Positions 44,053-52,577 of a stretch of 64,000 bases of DNA are shown here, one piece after another. The translations under genes were made by a program, and so were the position numbers. The notes under the pieces are model-generated. The model was not told the DNA's origin and ran no database searches. It worked only from the letters and a program-made list of their open reading frames with translations. The stretch comes from Planctomycetota bacterium (lineage in GTDB: Bacteria > Planctomycetota > UBA1135): contig QQUA01000019.1 of assembly GCA_008501825.1 (NCBI GenBank), positions 1 to 64,000 of the forward strand, read 5' to 3'. Positions within the stretch are counted from its first letter, which is position 1. Each line of letters starts with the position of its first letter.

Positions 44053-44674
44053 GATCTTGTTCCTGGGAAGGAGAGGTTTCCGCGAATGCCGATTCCGCAC
44101 CCAAAGCCCGGGCCAACATGGCACACCAAGGTTCAAGGTGGCGGCTGAGAGGATAAGGACGATCGGCAAGGACCCAATGAGTCACCAGGCTGTCCAAGCC
44201 GCTAAAAACCAATTGGCGGGCTAAGAATTGATCGATGTGAGGAGAAAACTTTCCGCTACTCACTCCGGCTTCCACCACCCGATCGATGATTTGATGATAG
44301 TGAGCCAGAGTCCGGCTGATCGATGGTTTTAAGGTTGGATTGACCTCGCGAGCGTGAATTTGAAAAACTCGAGCTTGAGCCCGATCCTGTTCAAAAAACT
44401 GAAACTGCAACTCCACCAACTTTCGAAGTTGCGGCAAGCCTGGGGGCAAGGCTTGAATTAAGGGTTCACAATGATGCAAATAAGGGCGCAGAGTATTTTC
44501 GAACAAGCTGAGCAGCAAGTCTTCCTTACGCCGGAAGTAAAGATATATCGTCCCCGTAGCCAGGCCAGCTTCTTCGGCGATTTCGGCGATCGAACTGCCG
44601 TGATAACTCTTGCGAGCGAACACCTGCACAGCGGCGCGCAGGATGCGTTTTTCCATTTTTTTGCGAGTGCACAC
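44042..44674 (-). CDS. TetR-family regulator of the fatty-acid operon
   Basis: 210 residues from a GTG at 44674, or 204 from the ATG at 44656. The HTH reads ILRAAVQVFARKSYHGSSIAEIAEEAGLATGTIYLYFRRKEDLL, a textbook TetR N-terminus; the C-terminal ligand domain has the helical length of the FadR (Bacillus/Thermus) type. As first gene of the operon with fadN, fadA, SDR and thioesterase it probably represses the operon until acyl-CoA binds (inference). No clear operator was found in 44675-44871. Confidence 0.9.
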   Translation of the reverse strand: MCTRKKMEKRILRAAVQVFARKSYHGSSIAEIAEEAGLATGTIYLYFRRKEDLLLSLFENTLRPYLHHCEPLIQALPPGLPQLRKLVELQFQFFEQDRAQARVFQIHAREVNPTLKPSISRTLAHYHQIIDRVVEAGVSSGKFSPHIDQFLARQLVFSGLDSLVTHWVLADRPYPLSRHLEPWCAMLARALGAESAFAETSPSQEQDHVG

Positions 44675-44871
44675 CGTGTCCGGACCAATCGAGATCGGAA
44701 AAGGTGGAAGAGGGCTGGACTTAACCCAAGATGGGCTTCGGGATTAGGCCTTAGCCCCCTTCCTGGGTTCACACAGGGGAAGGTGAACGGGGATTCAATG
44801 GTTTTAAGGCCCAAGCCTCCAAGGTGCAAGCAGATTCCCGGATTCCTCCCCGGCTCAGGCGCGGAAAGGGT

Positions 44872-45591
44872 CTACCAGGCTTGAGTTAGCCCGGCAAGGG
44901 CTTGGACCGCCTGGGTCTTCCACAAGGCTTCCGGATCGCCGAGAGCGGCTTCCAAATCGGGATCCTGAGGCAACCGGGCCAACAACCGCAATTCGAAGGC
45001 TTCGGCCAAAGCCTGCACCGGCGAAGATCCTGGCAAAGCCATATTCTCCACCACACCCAAAACTTGGCGTCCGCTTGATCGAAGGAAATGCAAGCTTCTA
45101 CGGACCGTTTCCCGCACGATCAAAGATGGGGTGCTCACAACCAGAAACTCGGCCCCGGGCAAGAATCGCATGGCATCCAAAGTGGCGTCGCTCAACCCCG
45201 GCGGCATGTCCAAGACTAAGTAGTCCAATTCACCCCAACGCGTAATCGCCAGCAATTCCAAAAGAGCTTGAGTGGTATCTTCTCCCCGCAAGGGAGCCGG
45301 GTGCTCACCCAGAAAATGCACCACCGACATGAATTGAATCCCGTGATGATTCTGAGGCAAGATGCCGAAATCTTCCTCGGGAAAAGCCCCGCGAATCCCG
45401 AGGAACAAATGATCACAGGGGCCGGTCAAGTCCAAATCCAGCAAGCCGACTCGGTGCCCTTGCTTGACCAAACTCAGAGCCAAGGCTGAAGCGACAAAGC
45501 TCTTTCCGATACCGCCCTTGCCTCCGGTCACGGCAATGAAACGATTGATGTTTTGCAAACGTCGTTGAATGACGGCCAGGCGCGGATCCAT
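44872..45591 (-). CDS. Mrp/MinD-family ATPase, probable HypB-like nickel chaperone partner
   Basis: 239 residues with a deviant Walker A GGKGGIGKS (about 23-31), a switch-like LLDLDLTGPCDH and LDYLVLDMPPGLSD, the pattern of Mrp/NBP35/MinD ATPases. It lacks the CxxC of Fe-S carrier Mrp proteins. It starts 9 bp after the stop of hypA. In Thermococcus a Mrp/MinD-type ATPase works as the HypB for nickel insertion with HypA; the same pairing here suggests this role (inference). Alternatives are a FlhG/ParA-like protein, but no flagellar gene is near. GAGGAA precedes the ATG. Confidence 0.82.
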   Translation of the reverse strand: MDPRLAVIQRRLQNINRFIAVTGGKGGIGKSFVASALALSLVKQGHRVGLLDLDLTGPCDHLFLGIRGAFPEEDFGILPQNHHGIQFMSVVHFLGEHPAPLRGEDTTQALLELLAITRWGELDYLVLDMPPGLSDATLDAMRFLPGAEFLVVSTPSLIVRETVRRSLHFLRSSGRQVLGVVENMALPGSSPVQALAEAFELRLLARLPQDPDLEAALGDPEALWKTQAVQALAGLTQAW

Positions 45592-45600
45592 CTTTCTTCC

Positions 45601-46011
45601 TCAGATTCCTTCTACCGACTCCAAGCGAACTCCGCGGCCGTCAACCACCTGAAAATCAGGACTCTGGCAGTTTGGGCATTGCAAAAAGCCGTGGGCCAAC
45701 TCCGGCAGGAAGTGAATGGCTTCGGCTTCATCAGGACTAAGCTCGGTCTTGCCTTCCGACACCGAAAATCCATGCCCGCAAGCCCGGCAACAAAGTTGAG
45801 TTGGAATCAGCTCCAAACGAAACTCCGTTCCTTGCAACAGGCTTTCCTGAGCTGGAATCACCGCTTCCAAAGCCTGTTGGAAAACTTCCAACTTGATGTT
45901 TTGCAACTCTCCGATTTTCACCACGACTTCCGTCAGCCGCTGGAAGCCTTCTTGCTCAGCGGTTTGAAGTGCGGTTGCGACTACGCCTTCGGCCAGGGCC
46001 CATTCGTGCAT
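45601..46011 (-). CDS. hypA: HypA/HybF nickel metallochaperone
   Basis: 136 residues. The nickel site is the N-terminal MHE (MHEWALAEGVV), with His2 and Glu3, and the zinc site is two Cys pairs, CRAC near residue 74 and CPNC near 112. VKIGELQNIKLEVFQQALE matches the family core. HypA delivers nickel to NiFe-hydrogenase or urease together with HypB. No hydrogenase, urease or other hyp gene is in the window; a nickel superoxide dismutase is encoded at 28.1 kb, but Ni-SOD is not known to need HypA. It is paired with a Mrp-type ATPase gene. Confidence 0.9.
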   Translation of the reverse strand: MHEWALAEGVVATALQTAEQEGFQRLTEVVVKIGELQNIKLEVFQQALEAVIPAQESLLQGTEFRLELIPTQLCCRACGHGFSVSEGKTELSPDEAEAIHFLPELAHGFLQCPNCQSPDFQVVDGRGVRLESVEGI

Positions 46012-46095
46012 GGCAGTTCCTCAAAACCGGTCGGGATGGTCGGAAACATAGCATTAATCCTTTTCCCTGCAAATATGAAGGGATAGCTTGGTGAT

Positions 46096-47793
46096 GTGTT
46101 CGGCCTGACATCCTCCTTCCTTCTGCTCAGCATCGCCCTCCTCCCGGCTTCAAGCTCTTTCCAGGAATCCAGGGAGACCGGCCCGGCAGCCCCCATTTCC
46201 GCCGCCCTATTCGACGAATTGGAACTCCTTTATCCGGATTCAAGCGCGGCCGGCGGTTCATCGGTTTTGCACTCCGATAGTCCCCAAGGCGTTCCGGTGG
46301 CGGTCCATCTCCTGATTCATGGCCTTCATCCGGCTCGAGGCCCCCTGCAATTGTCAGTGCGCGACGGTGCGGACTTGGTCTCCAAAGCTCGCTGGTTTCG
46401 CCTTTTGGACGTTCCGGTGGAAGAAAACACCGGCCTCGGCAGCCGCACGGAGCAGTTTGAAGGAAAGAGAAACCCCTTCGTCGTGCGAAGGGCGCCGTTT
46501 CGCGTTTACGAGGCCTTTCTTCCGATTCAACCGCCTCTAGAGGCTGCCGGCCCTCGTCAAGCTCTTCGCTTGGAAATCCCGGTGGAACCCAACGCTTCGC
46601 CGGGGCGACGCCTCTATCGGATCGACATTCATCAAGGCAACCGACGCCTTTGCTTGCATTGGCAAGTGGAGGTGCACGAGGTCCTGATCCCTCCGGCGGG
46701 ACGCAACAGCCTTTATTACACCAATTGGTTCAACCCGGTGGACATGGCTGGACGTCATGGCGTGGAACCCTGGAGTGAGGCATTTTGGCCGATCCTGGCG
46801 GACTACGCCAAAACCATGGCGGACGGCCGGCAAAATACGTTCTGGCTCCGTTGGGCGGACTTCTTTTACTTGTCCGAAGAGGGCACACCGGCCTTGCGCG
46901 AAAGTCGATTGCAGAAGTACATCGAAGTTTTCCAACAAGCCGGCCTTTACTGGTTGGAAGGAGCCCCCCTGGCCCGCCGCCCTGGCGGAGATTGGTCTTC
47001 TCCCATCTTGGAACTCAATGTGGTCAAGGTACCCGCCACCGGAGTAGCCGGTCAGAAAGCTTTGGCCACCATGCTCGGGTCTTTGCACGCCTTCCTGGAT
47101 CGCCACCAGCTAACCGAACGCTGGTTGCAGCATCTTGCCGATGAACCCACCGACACCAATGCCGCCGACTATCGCAAATTGGCTCAACAAGTGCGGCGAC
47201 ATTTACCCGGCGTGAGGTTGGTCGAAGCCACGATGAGTCGAGAATTGGCCGGCGCCTTGGATATCTGGTGCCCTCAAGTTCATCGCTTTCAACAGAACCG
47301 GGCCTTCTTCGAGCGCCGAAAGGCGGAAGGGGAATCCATTTGGGTTTATACCTGCCTGGTACCGGGCGGGCCTTGGTTGAATCGCTTGCTGGATCAAGAA
47401 CGCTTGCGTCCGGTTTACGTCGGTTGGGCAGCGGCCAAATACGATTTGGACGGCTTTTTGCACTGGGGATTGAATCACTACAAAGCCGATCCATTCCAAC
47501 AATCGGTGGTGGATCACCCGGCTCAGCCCAAGACCAAGAACAAGCTCCCGGCCGGAGACACCCACATCCTTTATCCGGGACCGGAGGGACCGTTAAACAG
47601 CCAGCGCTTCGCCGCCCATCGAATCGGCTTGGAAGACCATGAAATGCTGCGCCGCCTGAAGAAACGGAATCCTCAGCAGGCGGCGGACCTTTTGCAAGGC
47701 GCCTTTCGCGCCTTCGACGACTACGAAAAAGACGTTTCCCGGTATCGCGAAATCAGGCGTAGCCTGCTTCAGGCATTGGCCTCTTCTTTCTGA
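46096..47793 (+). CDS. Exported DUF4091-type (GH123-like) protein
   Basis: 565 residues from a GTG start with a signal peptide (LTSSFLLLSIALLPASS). The central and C-terminal parts follow the DUF4091/GH123-like plan: FWLRWADFFYLSEEG, HLADEPTDTNAADYRKL (two acids in DEP, candidate catalytic pair near 350), then WVYTCLVPGGPWLNRLLDQE and AAKYDLDGFLHWGLNHY. Proteins of this class are TIM-barrel glycoside hydrolases or unknown relatives that act on hexosamine-containing glycans. The stop overlaps the fadD gene by 25 bp on the opposite strand. The substrate is unknown. Confidence 0.75.
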   Translation: MFGLTSSFLLLSIALLPASSSFQESRETGPAAPISAALFDELELLYPDSSAAGGSSVLHSDSPQGVPVAVHLLIHGLHPARGPLQLSVRDGADLVSKARWFRLLDVPVEENTGLGSRTEQFEGKRNPFVVRRAPFRVYEAFLPIQPPLEAAGPRQALRLEIPVEPNASPGRRLYRIDIHQGNRRLCLHWQVEVHEVLIPPAGRNSLYYTNWFNPVDMAGRHGVEPWSEAFWPILADYAKTMADGRQNTFWLRWADFFYLSEEGTPALRESRLQKYIEVFQQAGLYWLEGAPLARRPGGDWSSPILELNVVKVPATGVAGQKALATMLGSLHAFLDRHQLTERWLQHLADEPTDTNAADYRKLAQQVRRHLPGVRLVEATMSRELAGALDIWCPQVHRFQQNRAFFERRKAEGESIWVYTCLVPGGPWLNRLLDQERLRPVYVGWAAAKYDLDGFLHWGLNHYKADPFQQSVVDHPAQPKTKNKLPAGDTHILYPGPEGPLNSQRFAAHRIGLEDHEMLRRLKKRNPQQAADLLQGAFRAFDDYEKDVSRYREIRRSLLQALASSF

Positions 47794-49469
47794 TGCCGGA
47801 CTTCTTCATCCCGTAGCACCCGGCGCAACAACTTCATCATCGCGCTCTTGGGCAACTGGTCGCGGAACTCCACCATCTTCGGCACCTTGTAGGCCGCCAT
47901 GTTCTCTTTGCAAAACGCCCGGATTTCTTCTTCACTCAAGCTTTGGCCGGGATGCAGCACGATGAAGGATTTCACCGTTTCACCCCGTTTCGGATCGGGA
48001 ATTCCGATGGTGCAGGCTTCTAGAACCGAAGGATGGGACATCAGCACGTTATCGATTTCGTCCGGATAGATGTTGTAACCGCTGGCAAGAATCATGTCCT
48101 TCTTGCGGCCGACGATGAAGAAATAACCGTCTTCGTCCATCCGCGCCAAGTCTCCGGTGTACAGCCAATCATCGCGAATCATGTCTGCGGTTTCCCCCGG
48201 CATATTGAGGTAGCCCTTCATGATTTGCGGACCTTTGACGATCAACTCCCCTTCCTGGCCGACCGGAAGTTCGGTTTCTCCATCTTCTACGTCCACCACT
48301 TTGGCGTCGGTGCTGGGTCCCGGAATGCCGATGCTTCCGACCTTGCGCTTGCCGAACAGCGGATTGGCGGTCACCACCGGCGAAGTTTCGGTCAATCCGA
48401 AGCCTTCGCAGATTTTGCTTCCGGTCATCCGCTCGAAGGTTTCCAACACATCGATAGGCAGAGGTGCGGAACCGGAGAAACAGGATTTCACCGAAGTCAA
48501 ATCCATCTTTTCCACTCCCGGGAAACAGTTGATGGCATTGAAAATCGCCGGGACCGCCGGCATCAAAGTCACGCGGTGCTTGGTCAACACCTTGACCATA
48601 GTGGGAATGTCCCGGGGATTGGGCATCAAGGCCATGGCCGCTCCCACCGAGATCGGCCAAAGCATGCACACGTTCAAACCAAAAATGTGGAAATACGGCA
48701 AAGCCGCCAACACGACTTCCTTTCCAGGCTCCAAGGTGGTGAACCAGGCGCTGAGCTGCTGGACGTTGGCGCTCAGGTTGCGGTGGGTTAATTGGGCACC
48801 TTTAGAAACTCCGGTGGTTCCTCCGGTGTACTGAACCGCGGCCACGTCGTCGATGTTGACTTGGACCTTCGGCGGGGTCGGAGAAGTGGCGCGAATGAGT
48901 TTGCGGAAAAAGTAGATGCCCGACCCCGGCTCCACCTTGGCGTAGGACGGCGGGTCCATCTTCTTCAACTTCAGCGGCGCCAGTTGGCGTAACGGGAAAC
49001 CCAAATACTCCGGAATGGAAGCGATGATGTAATGCTCGACCGGCAGCTTATTCCGAATCCCTTTGATCTTTTGCTCATAAAGAAAATCGGCAGTGATCGC
49101 CACCTTGCAACCGGCATCATGCCACTGGTGCTCGATCTCCCGCGGCATGTACAGCGGGTTGGTCATCACCACCTGGGCGCCCAGACTCAAAATCGCCTGA
49201 GCTCCGATCACGGTCTGGGGCAAGTTCGGAAGCTGGATCGCCACCCGGCTGCCCTTTTCCACTCCCATGCCGGCCAGCGCCGTGGCCAGGCGGTCGATTT
49301 CCTCTTTGAATTGCCGGTAGGTCAACCGGCAGTTCATGAAAAACAGCGCCGGCGAATCCGGGTAATCGGCCACCGTCTTCCGCAAGAATTCCGGCAGGGT
49401 GATTTCCTGGAAATCCAGTTCATGGGGTACGCCCTTTTCGTAGGACTTGTGCCAGATCTTGTGCTCCAT
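47769..49469 (-). CDS. fadD: Long-chain acyl-CoA synthetase (FadD-like)
   Basis: 566 residues, full length for the family. AMP-binding motifs: YTGGTTGVSKGAQLTH near residue 213, GFGLTETSP near 355, YTGDLARMDEDGYFFIVGRKKDMILASGYNIYP near 435-465, and the C-terminal Lys in KVPKMVEF. No membrane helix. It should activate fatty acids with CoA and so feed the beta-oxidation operon at 39-44.7 kb, though it is separated from it by three genes. Strong match to LcfA/FadD-type ligases. Confidence 0.93.
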   Translation of the reverse strand: MEHKIWHKSYEKGVPHELDFQEITLPEFLRKTVADYPDSPALFFMNCRLTYRQFKEEIDRLATALAGMGVEKGSRVAIQLPNLPQTVIGAQAILSLGAQVVMTNPLYMPREIEHQWHDAGCKVAITADFLYEQKIKGIRNKLPVEHYIIASIPEYLGFPLRQLAPLKLKKMDPPSYAKVEPGSGIYFFRKLIRATSPTPPKVQVNIDDVAAVQYTGGTTGVSKGAQLTHRNLSANVQQLSAWFTTLEPGKEVVLAALPYFHIFGLNVCMLWPISVGAAMALMPNPRDIPTMVKVLTKHRVTLMPAVPAIFNAINCFPGVEKMDLTSVKSCFSGSAPLPIDVLETFERMTGSKICEGFGLTETSPVVTANPLFGKRKVGSIGIPGPSTDAKVVDVEDGETELPVGQEGELIVKGPQIMKGYLNMPGETADMIRDDWLYTGDLARMDEDGYFFIVGRKKDMILASGYNIYPDEIDNVLMSHPSVLEACTIGIPDPKRGETVKSFIVLHPGQSLSEEEIRAFCKENMAAYKVPKMVEFRDQLPKSAMMKLLRRVLRDEEVRHQKEEANA

Positions 49470-49698
49470 GATTCCAAACCCTTTTCAACAATGGACTTCC
49501 AGGCCAGGCCCAAGGCCGATGGCCGGTGGGGGGTGAATCCCAGCATAGCGCCGCGACTCGGTTCGAAAGGCGGTGGGCCGGAAAGGGCTCGGAGGCCCCG
49601 GCCAAGCGGCATCCGGAGCCGGTTCCTTCAGTCGCCGGACGGGGCCCCAACTCAGGCTGCGCCGCCCTGAAACCGGATTGCGGGGTAGCCTTCGTAGG

Positions 49699-50409
49699 AT
49701 GACGGTTTTCGGCAATTTGGAAAGCAAGACTTACCAACGAAGCCACCGCCTCCCCCCCGCTGTCCGGAACCTGTGGCGCCGGTTGGAGGAGCCGGTAAGC
49801 AGCTTGTCCCATCTGTTTGGTTTGTTCTTGGCCTGCAGCGGCTGGGCAGCGCTCCTCTATCTGAGCTGGGGAGAGATCGAAAAGTCTGTGGTTTTCAGTA
49901 TTTACGGCGCCACCATGGCGATGACCTACGCCGCCAGCGCCGCCCTTCACAGCCTTCCCAGGCACCGCGCCTGGCGCCATTTCCTGCTCCGACTCGACCA
50001 CGCCGCCATCTTTCTTTACATCGGGGGCACCTACACCCCGGTGTGCTGGCTGTGTCTGGAACCGGGAACGGGCAGGCCAATGCTGGCCGTCATGTGGTCC
50101 CTTGCCTTGGCCGGGGTGCTGTTCAAAATCCTGTTCATCCACGCCCCCCATTGGCTTTCCACCGCTTCTTATTGGCTCATCAGCATGGCGGCCATCGCCC
50201 TGGTCTGGCCCCTGCTGCAAATCCTTCCTCCAGAAGCAATTGCGTGGATGTTCTTAGGGGGTGCCTGCTACTTTTTTGGCTCCTTCGTGTTCTACTTCCG
50301 CAAGCCGAACCCCTTTCCAGGCTTGTTCGGCTTCCACGAAATCTGGCATTTCATGGTTTTGGCCGGCACAGGTTGCCATTTGATGCTGATGTTGCGGTTC
50401 ATCGCTTGA
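49699..50409 (+). CDS. Hemolysin III family (PAQR-like) membrane protein, copy 1
   Basis: 236 residues from the ATG at 49699; upstream open frame is Arg/Gly-rich and not part of the family. Seven membrane helices, with the conserved LDHAAIFLYIGGTYTPV, HSLPRH, and the C-terminal metal-site GFHEIWHFMVLAGTGCH. PAQR-type hydrolases bind zinc with these His residues; bacterial members may act on lipids, but the function remains poorly known. A paralogue lies at 51803-52495 on the same strand, separated by two small secreted orphan genes. Confidence 0.9.
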   Translation: MTVFGNLESKTYQRSHRLPPAVRNLWRRLEEPVSSLSHLFGLFLACSGWAALLYLSWGEIEKSVVFSIYGATMAMTYAASAALHSLPRHRAWRHFLLRLDHAAIFLYIGGTYTPVCWLCLEPGTGRPMLAVMWSLALAGVLFKILFIHAPHWLSTASYWLISMAAIALVWPLLQILPPEAIAWMFLGGACYFFGSFVFYFRKPNPFPGLFGFHEIWHFMVLAGTGCHLMLMLRFIA

Positions 50410-50533
50410 GCCCGCAATCGGCCCAAGAAAGGTCCAAGAAAATTCCTTCTCGTCCGTAGAGCTTTAGACGGAATTTCCGTACCCGCCTAGTCATTTGGCA
50501 TAACATGGGTTAGTAGCTCTTTGGGGGTGTGCC

Positions 50534-50935
50534 ATGAACAAATCGCTCCTGCCCGCCGTGGGCTTGTTGGCATTCGGCGCGGCGATGTCGGAACCAGGGA
50601 TCGCCGGGGGGCCCGTTTCCCCTCAGGATCCTCCTACGCCCGCTGAAGGATGTGTCTTATTTTTCAACCCCAGTGAACCCTGGGGGGCCAGTTGCCACGA
50701 CGATTGCCTGATGGGCGCTTGCGTATTGGAAGAGTGGTTCCGGCCGAAGTCGCCGCATAAGCGGGTTTATTGGTGTGCTGAGGATTGTGCAAATCAACCT
50801 TGCTTGGGTATGGCAGGTTGGAATACCCGGACCGGGGAAACCCAGTTCGAATGCGCCGTGGTCGATTGCCCGACCAGCGCCGGTTGCGACGAGCTCCCCC
50901 TAGGGGAGGAAATCTTCTGCGATTGCAACCAATAG
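50534..50935 (+). CDS. Small secreted cysteine-rich orphan protein
   Basis: 133 residues with a Sec-like leader (MNKSLLPAVGLLAFGAAMS). The mature part holds 12 Cys (for example CHDDCLMGAC, CAEDCANQPC, CAVVDCPTSAGC, FCDC), an even number that suggests disulfide bonds and export. No known domain is recognised. The next gene starts 13 bp later and is also secreted; the two probably form one transcript ending at the hairpin after 51680. The role may be a binding or inhibitor protein, but this is a guess. Confidence 0.55.
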   Translation: MNKSLLPAVGLLAFGAAMSEPGIAGGPVSPQDPPTPAEGCVLFFNPSEPWGASCHDDCLMGACVLEEWFRPKSPHKRVYWCAEDCANQPCLGMAGWNTRTGETQFECAVVDCPTSAGCDELPLGEEIFCDCNQ

Positions 50936-50948
50936 CGTGGAGGCCGCC

Positions 50949-51680
50949 ATGCTGTCTCGATTCCCGGTTTTCTTACTAACCGGCGTCAGCTTTGTGGCCT
51001 TCCCCCATCCGGAAGCGACTCCGGAAAGCCCGGTGACCCAGATGGGGGTCGAGCTGCTCTATCGCCACCCCATGTCCCTCCTGGAATTGCCCCTGGAGTG
51101 GTTCAGCTACTTGGAAGTGGAACGTGAAGGCATGGCGGTCCAAACCGGACCCCATCGCTGGTATCTGCCGGCCAAAGTGGTGGCCGAGGACGTGTTCGTC
51201 ATGGACCCGGAAGCTTTCTGGGCGGCCATGACTCCCTTGCCGCCGCTGCCCAATGGCACTCTGGGAGCCATGCCGGCCGACGATCGCCTGGTGTTGCGCT
51301 GGGATCCGAGCAGCACCATGGCTGAGTTCACCGTGGCCGCCTACGTCGCCGGCAATCTCCAAAGCACGGCAGGGATCGTCCGGGCCCGCAAGCCCTGGCC
51401 CGAGCTCGTCCCTGGAGGACGACAACCGGTCGGACCTCCTCAGGAAATGCGCTTCATGGTTCGGGACTCGCCACGGTTCCAGCCCCGCAAGCTGAAGAGT
51501 GCGGTTTTCCTGGCGAAAGCAGAAAACGCCGGCCTGGGCTTCGGTGGCATTTTCCACCAAGGCGGCGGTTATTTAGCTGCCGAGGGTGAGTCCATCACCG
51601 GCCCGACTTCCACCGTGGCCTGGCTTTACGTCGGCCGCGATCGAGAAGGTCAGATCCTGCTCTGGTTCCAGGAATCCTGA
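50949..51680 (+). CDS. Secreted orphan protein
   Basis: 243 residues from the ATG at 50949, which has GGAGG at 50939-50943; a GTG at 50937 is in the same frame. A leader (LSRFPVFLLTGVSFVAFPHP) is followed by a soluble, beta-rich protein without a recognised domain; repeated Pro/Trp-rich segments and LYVGRDREGQILLWFQES at the end. It is probably co-transcribed with the Cys-rich gene before it. No function is proposed. Confidence 0.55.
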   Translation: MLSRFPVFLLTGVSFVAFPHPEATPESPVTQMGVELLYRHPMSLLELPLEWFSYLEVEREGMAVQTGPHRWYLPAKVVAEDVFVMDPEAFWAAMTPLPPLPNGTLGAMPADDRLVLRWDPSSTMAEFTVAAYVAGNLQSTAGIVRARKPWPELVPGGRQPVGPPQEMRFMVRDSPRFQPRKLKSAVFLAKAENAGLGFGGIFHQGGGYLAAEGESITGPTSTVAWLYVGRDREGQILLWFQES

Positions 51681-51693
51681 AAGATCCATATTC

Positions 51694-51713
51694 GTCCCGA
51701 TCATTTTCGGGAC
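51694..51713 (+). terminator. Hairpin after the secreted orphan pair
   Basis: GTCCCGA (51694-51700) pairs with TCGGGAC (51707-51713) around a 6-base loop, 14 bp after the stop codon; only CGTTTCG follows, so the U-run is weak. Confidence 0.5.
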
Positions 51714-51802
51714 CGTTTCGCCCGGATCGACCGTCCTCTTAAGGTGGAGGAAGGCTCTCCCCAAGCCTTCCCCCCCTCGCCTTTCCCCAAGCTCTCTTCG
51801 TT

Positions 51803-52495
51803 GTGAATCCTCGAGCCGCGAAATTCGGTGCCCCGGCAGGGCCTTACACTCGTAAGCCCTTATGGAAAATCGCCGAGCCGATCAACACCCTGTCTCACGG
51901 GGTAGGCGTGTTGTTAGCGATTGCCGCTCTGGTCGTATTGGTGGCCTCGTCTTGGGGCGAAGGAGTGAAAGTGATTACTTTTTTGGTCTATGGAGCCACC
52001 ATGGTTTCGCTTTATTTGGCCAGCACCGTACTGCACGTTCATCGCTGGTCTCCGGCGGTCATGCAATTTCTTCGCAAAATCGACCATATCGCCATTTTTA
52101 TGTTCATCGCCGGCACCTACACTCCGTTGGCCTTGGTGATGGTCGGCGGTTCCATCGGCTGGCTGGTGTTTTCCTTGGCCTGGGCCATCGCCGTGTTCGG
52201 CATCATCTTTAAGTTCGCCTGGATCGATGCTCCGCGCTGGCTGTCCAGCACCGTTTATCTGCTGGCAGGATGGCTGGCCTTGTTGTTCGTAAAACCTCTG
52301 GTGGACATAGTCCCAACCGGTGGATTGATGTGGTTGCTTGGCGGCGGTTTTTTTTACACCGCAGGTTCTCTGATTTTTACATTCCGCTGGCCAAATCCAA
52401 TTCCGCGGGTGTTGGGCTTCCACGAAATCTGGCACTTCACCGTTCTCGCCGGAAGCATTTGTCACTTCATCCTCATGGCGGTGTACGTCCTTTAA
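51803..52495 (+). CDS. Hemolysin III family (PAQR-like) membrane protein, copy 2
   Basis: 230 residues from a GTG start. It has the same plan as the protein at 49699: seven helices, PINTLSHGVGVLL at the start, KIDHIAIFMFIAGTYTPLALV in the middle and GFHEIWHFTVLAGSICHFILM at the end, with the His and Asp zinc-site residues kept. It is the more typical of the two (YqfA-like length and first helix). The function of bacterial members is unclear. Presence of two family members within 3 kb suggests duplication or separate roles. Confidence 0.9.
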   Translation: MNPRAAKFGAPAGPYTRKPLWKIAEPINTLSHGVGVLLAIAALVVLVASSWGEGVKVITFLVYGATMVSLYLASTVLHVHRWSPAVMQFLRKIDHIAIFMFIAGTYTPLALVMVGGSIGWLVFSLAWAIAVFGIIFKFAWIDAPRWLSSTVYLLAGWLALLFVKPLVDIVPTGGLMWLLGGGFFYTAGSLIFTFRWPNPIPRVLGFHEIWHFTVLAGSICHFILMAVYVL

Positions 52496-52577
52496 GGTTG
52501 AGTAGAATGAAAAAGTCGCCGATGTCCACCGCAAGAAGAATTCCAACGCTGGCTTGAATCGGCCGATAATCCTAGAG

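Noticed and set aside
44675-44871. Search for a TetR operator (TGAA-N6-TTCA near 44780-44800)
   Set aside because: Arms of only 4 bp, expected by chance; no longer palindrome was found.
46094-46130. ATG at 46094 as start of the DUF4091 gene
   Set aside because: It is in another frame; the reading frame with the signal peptide begins at the GTG at 46096.
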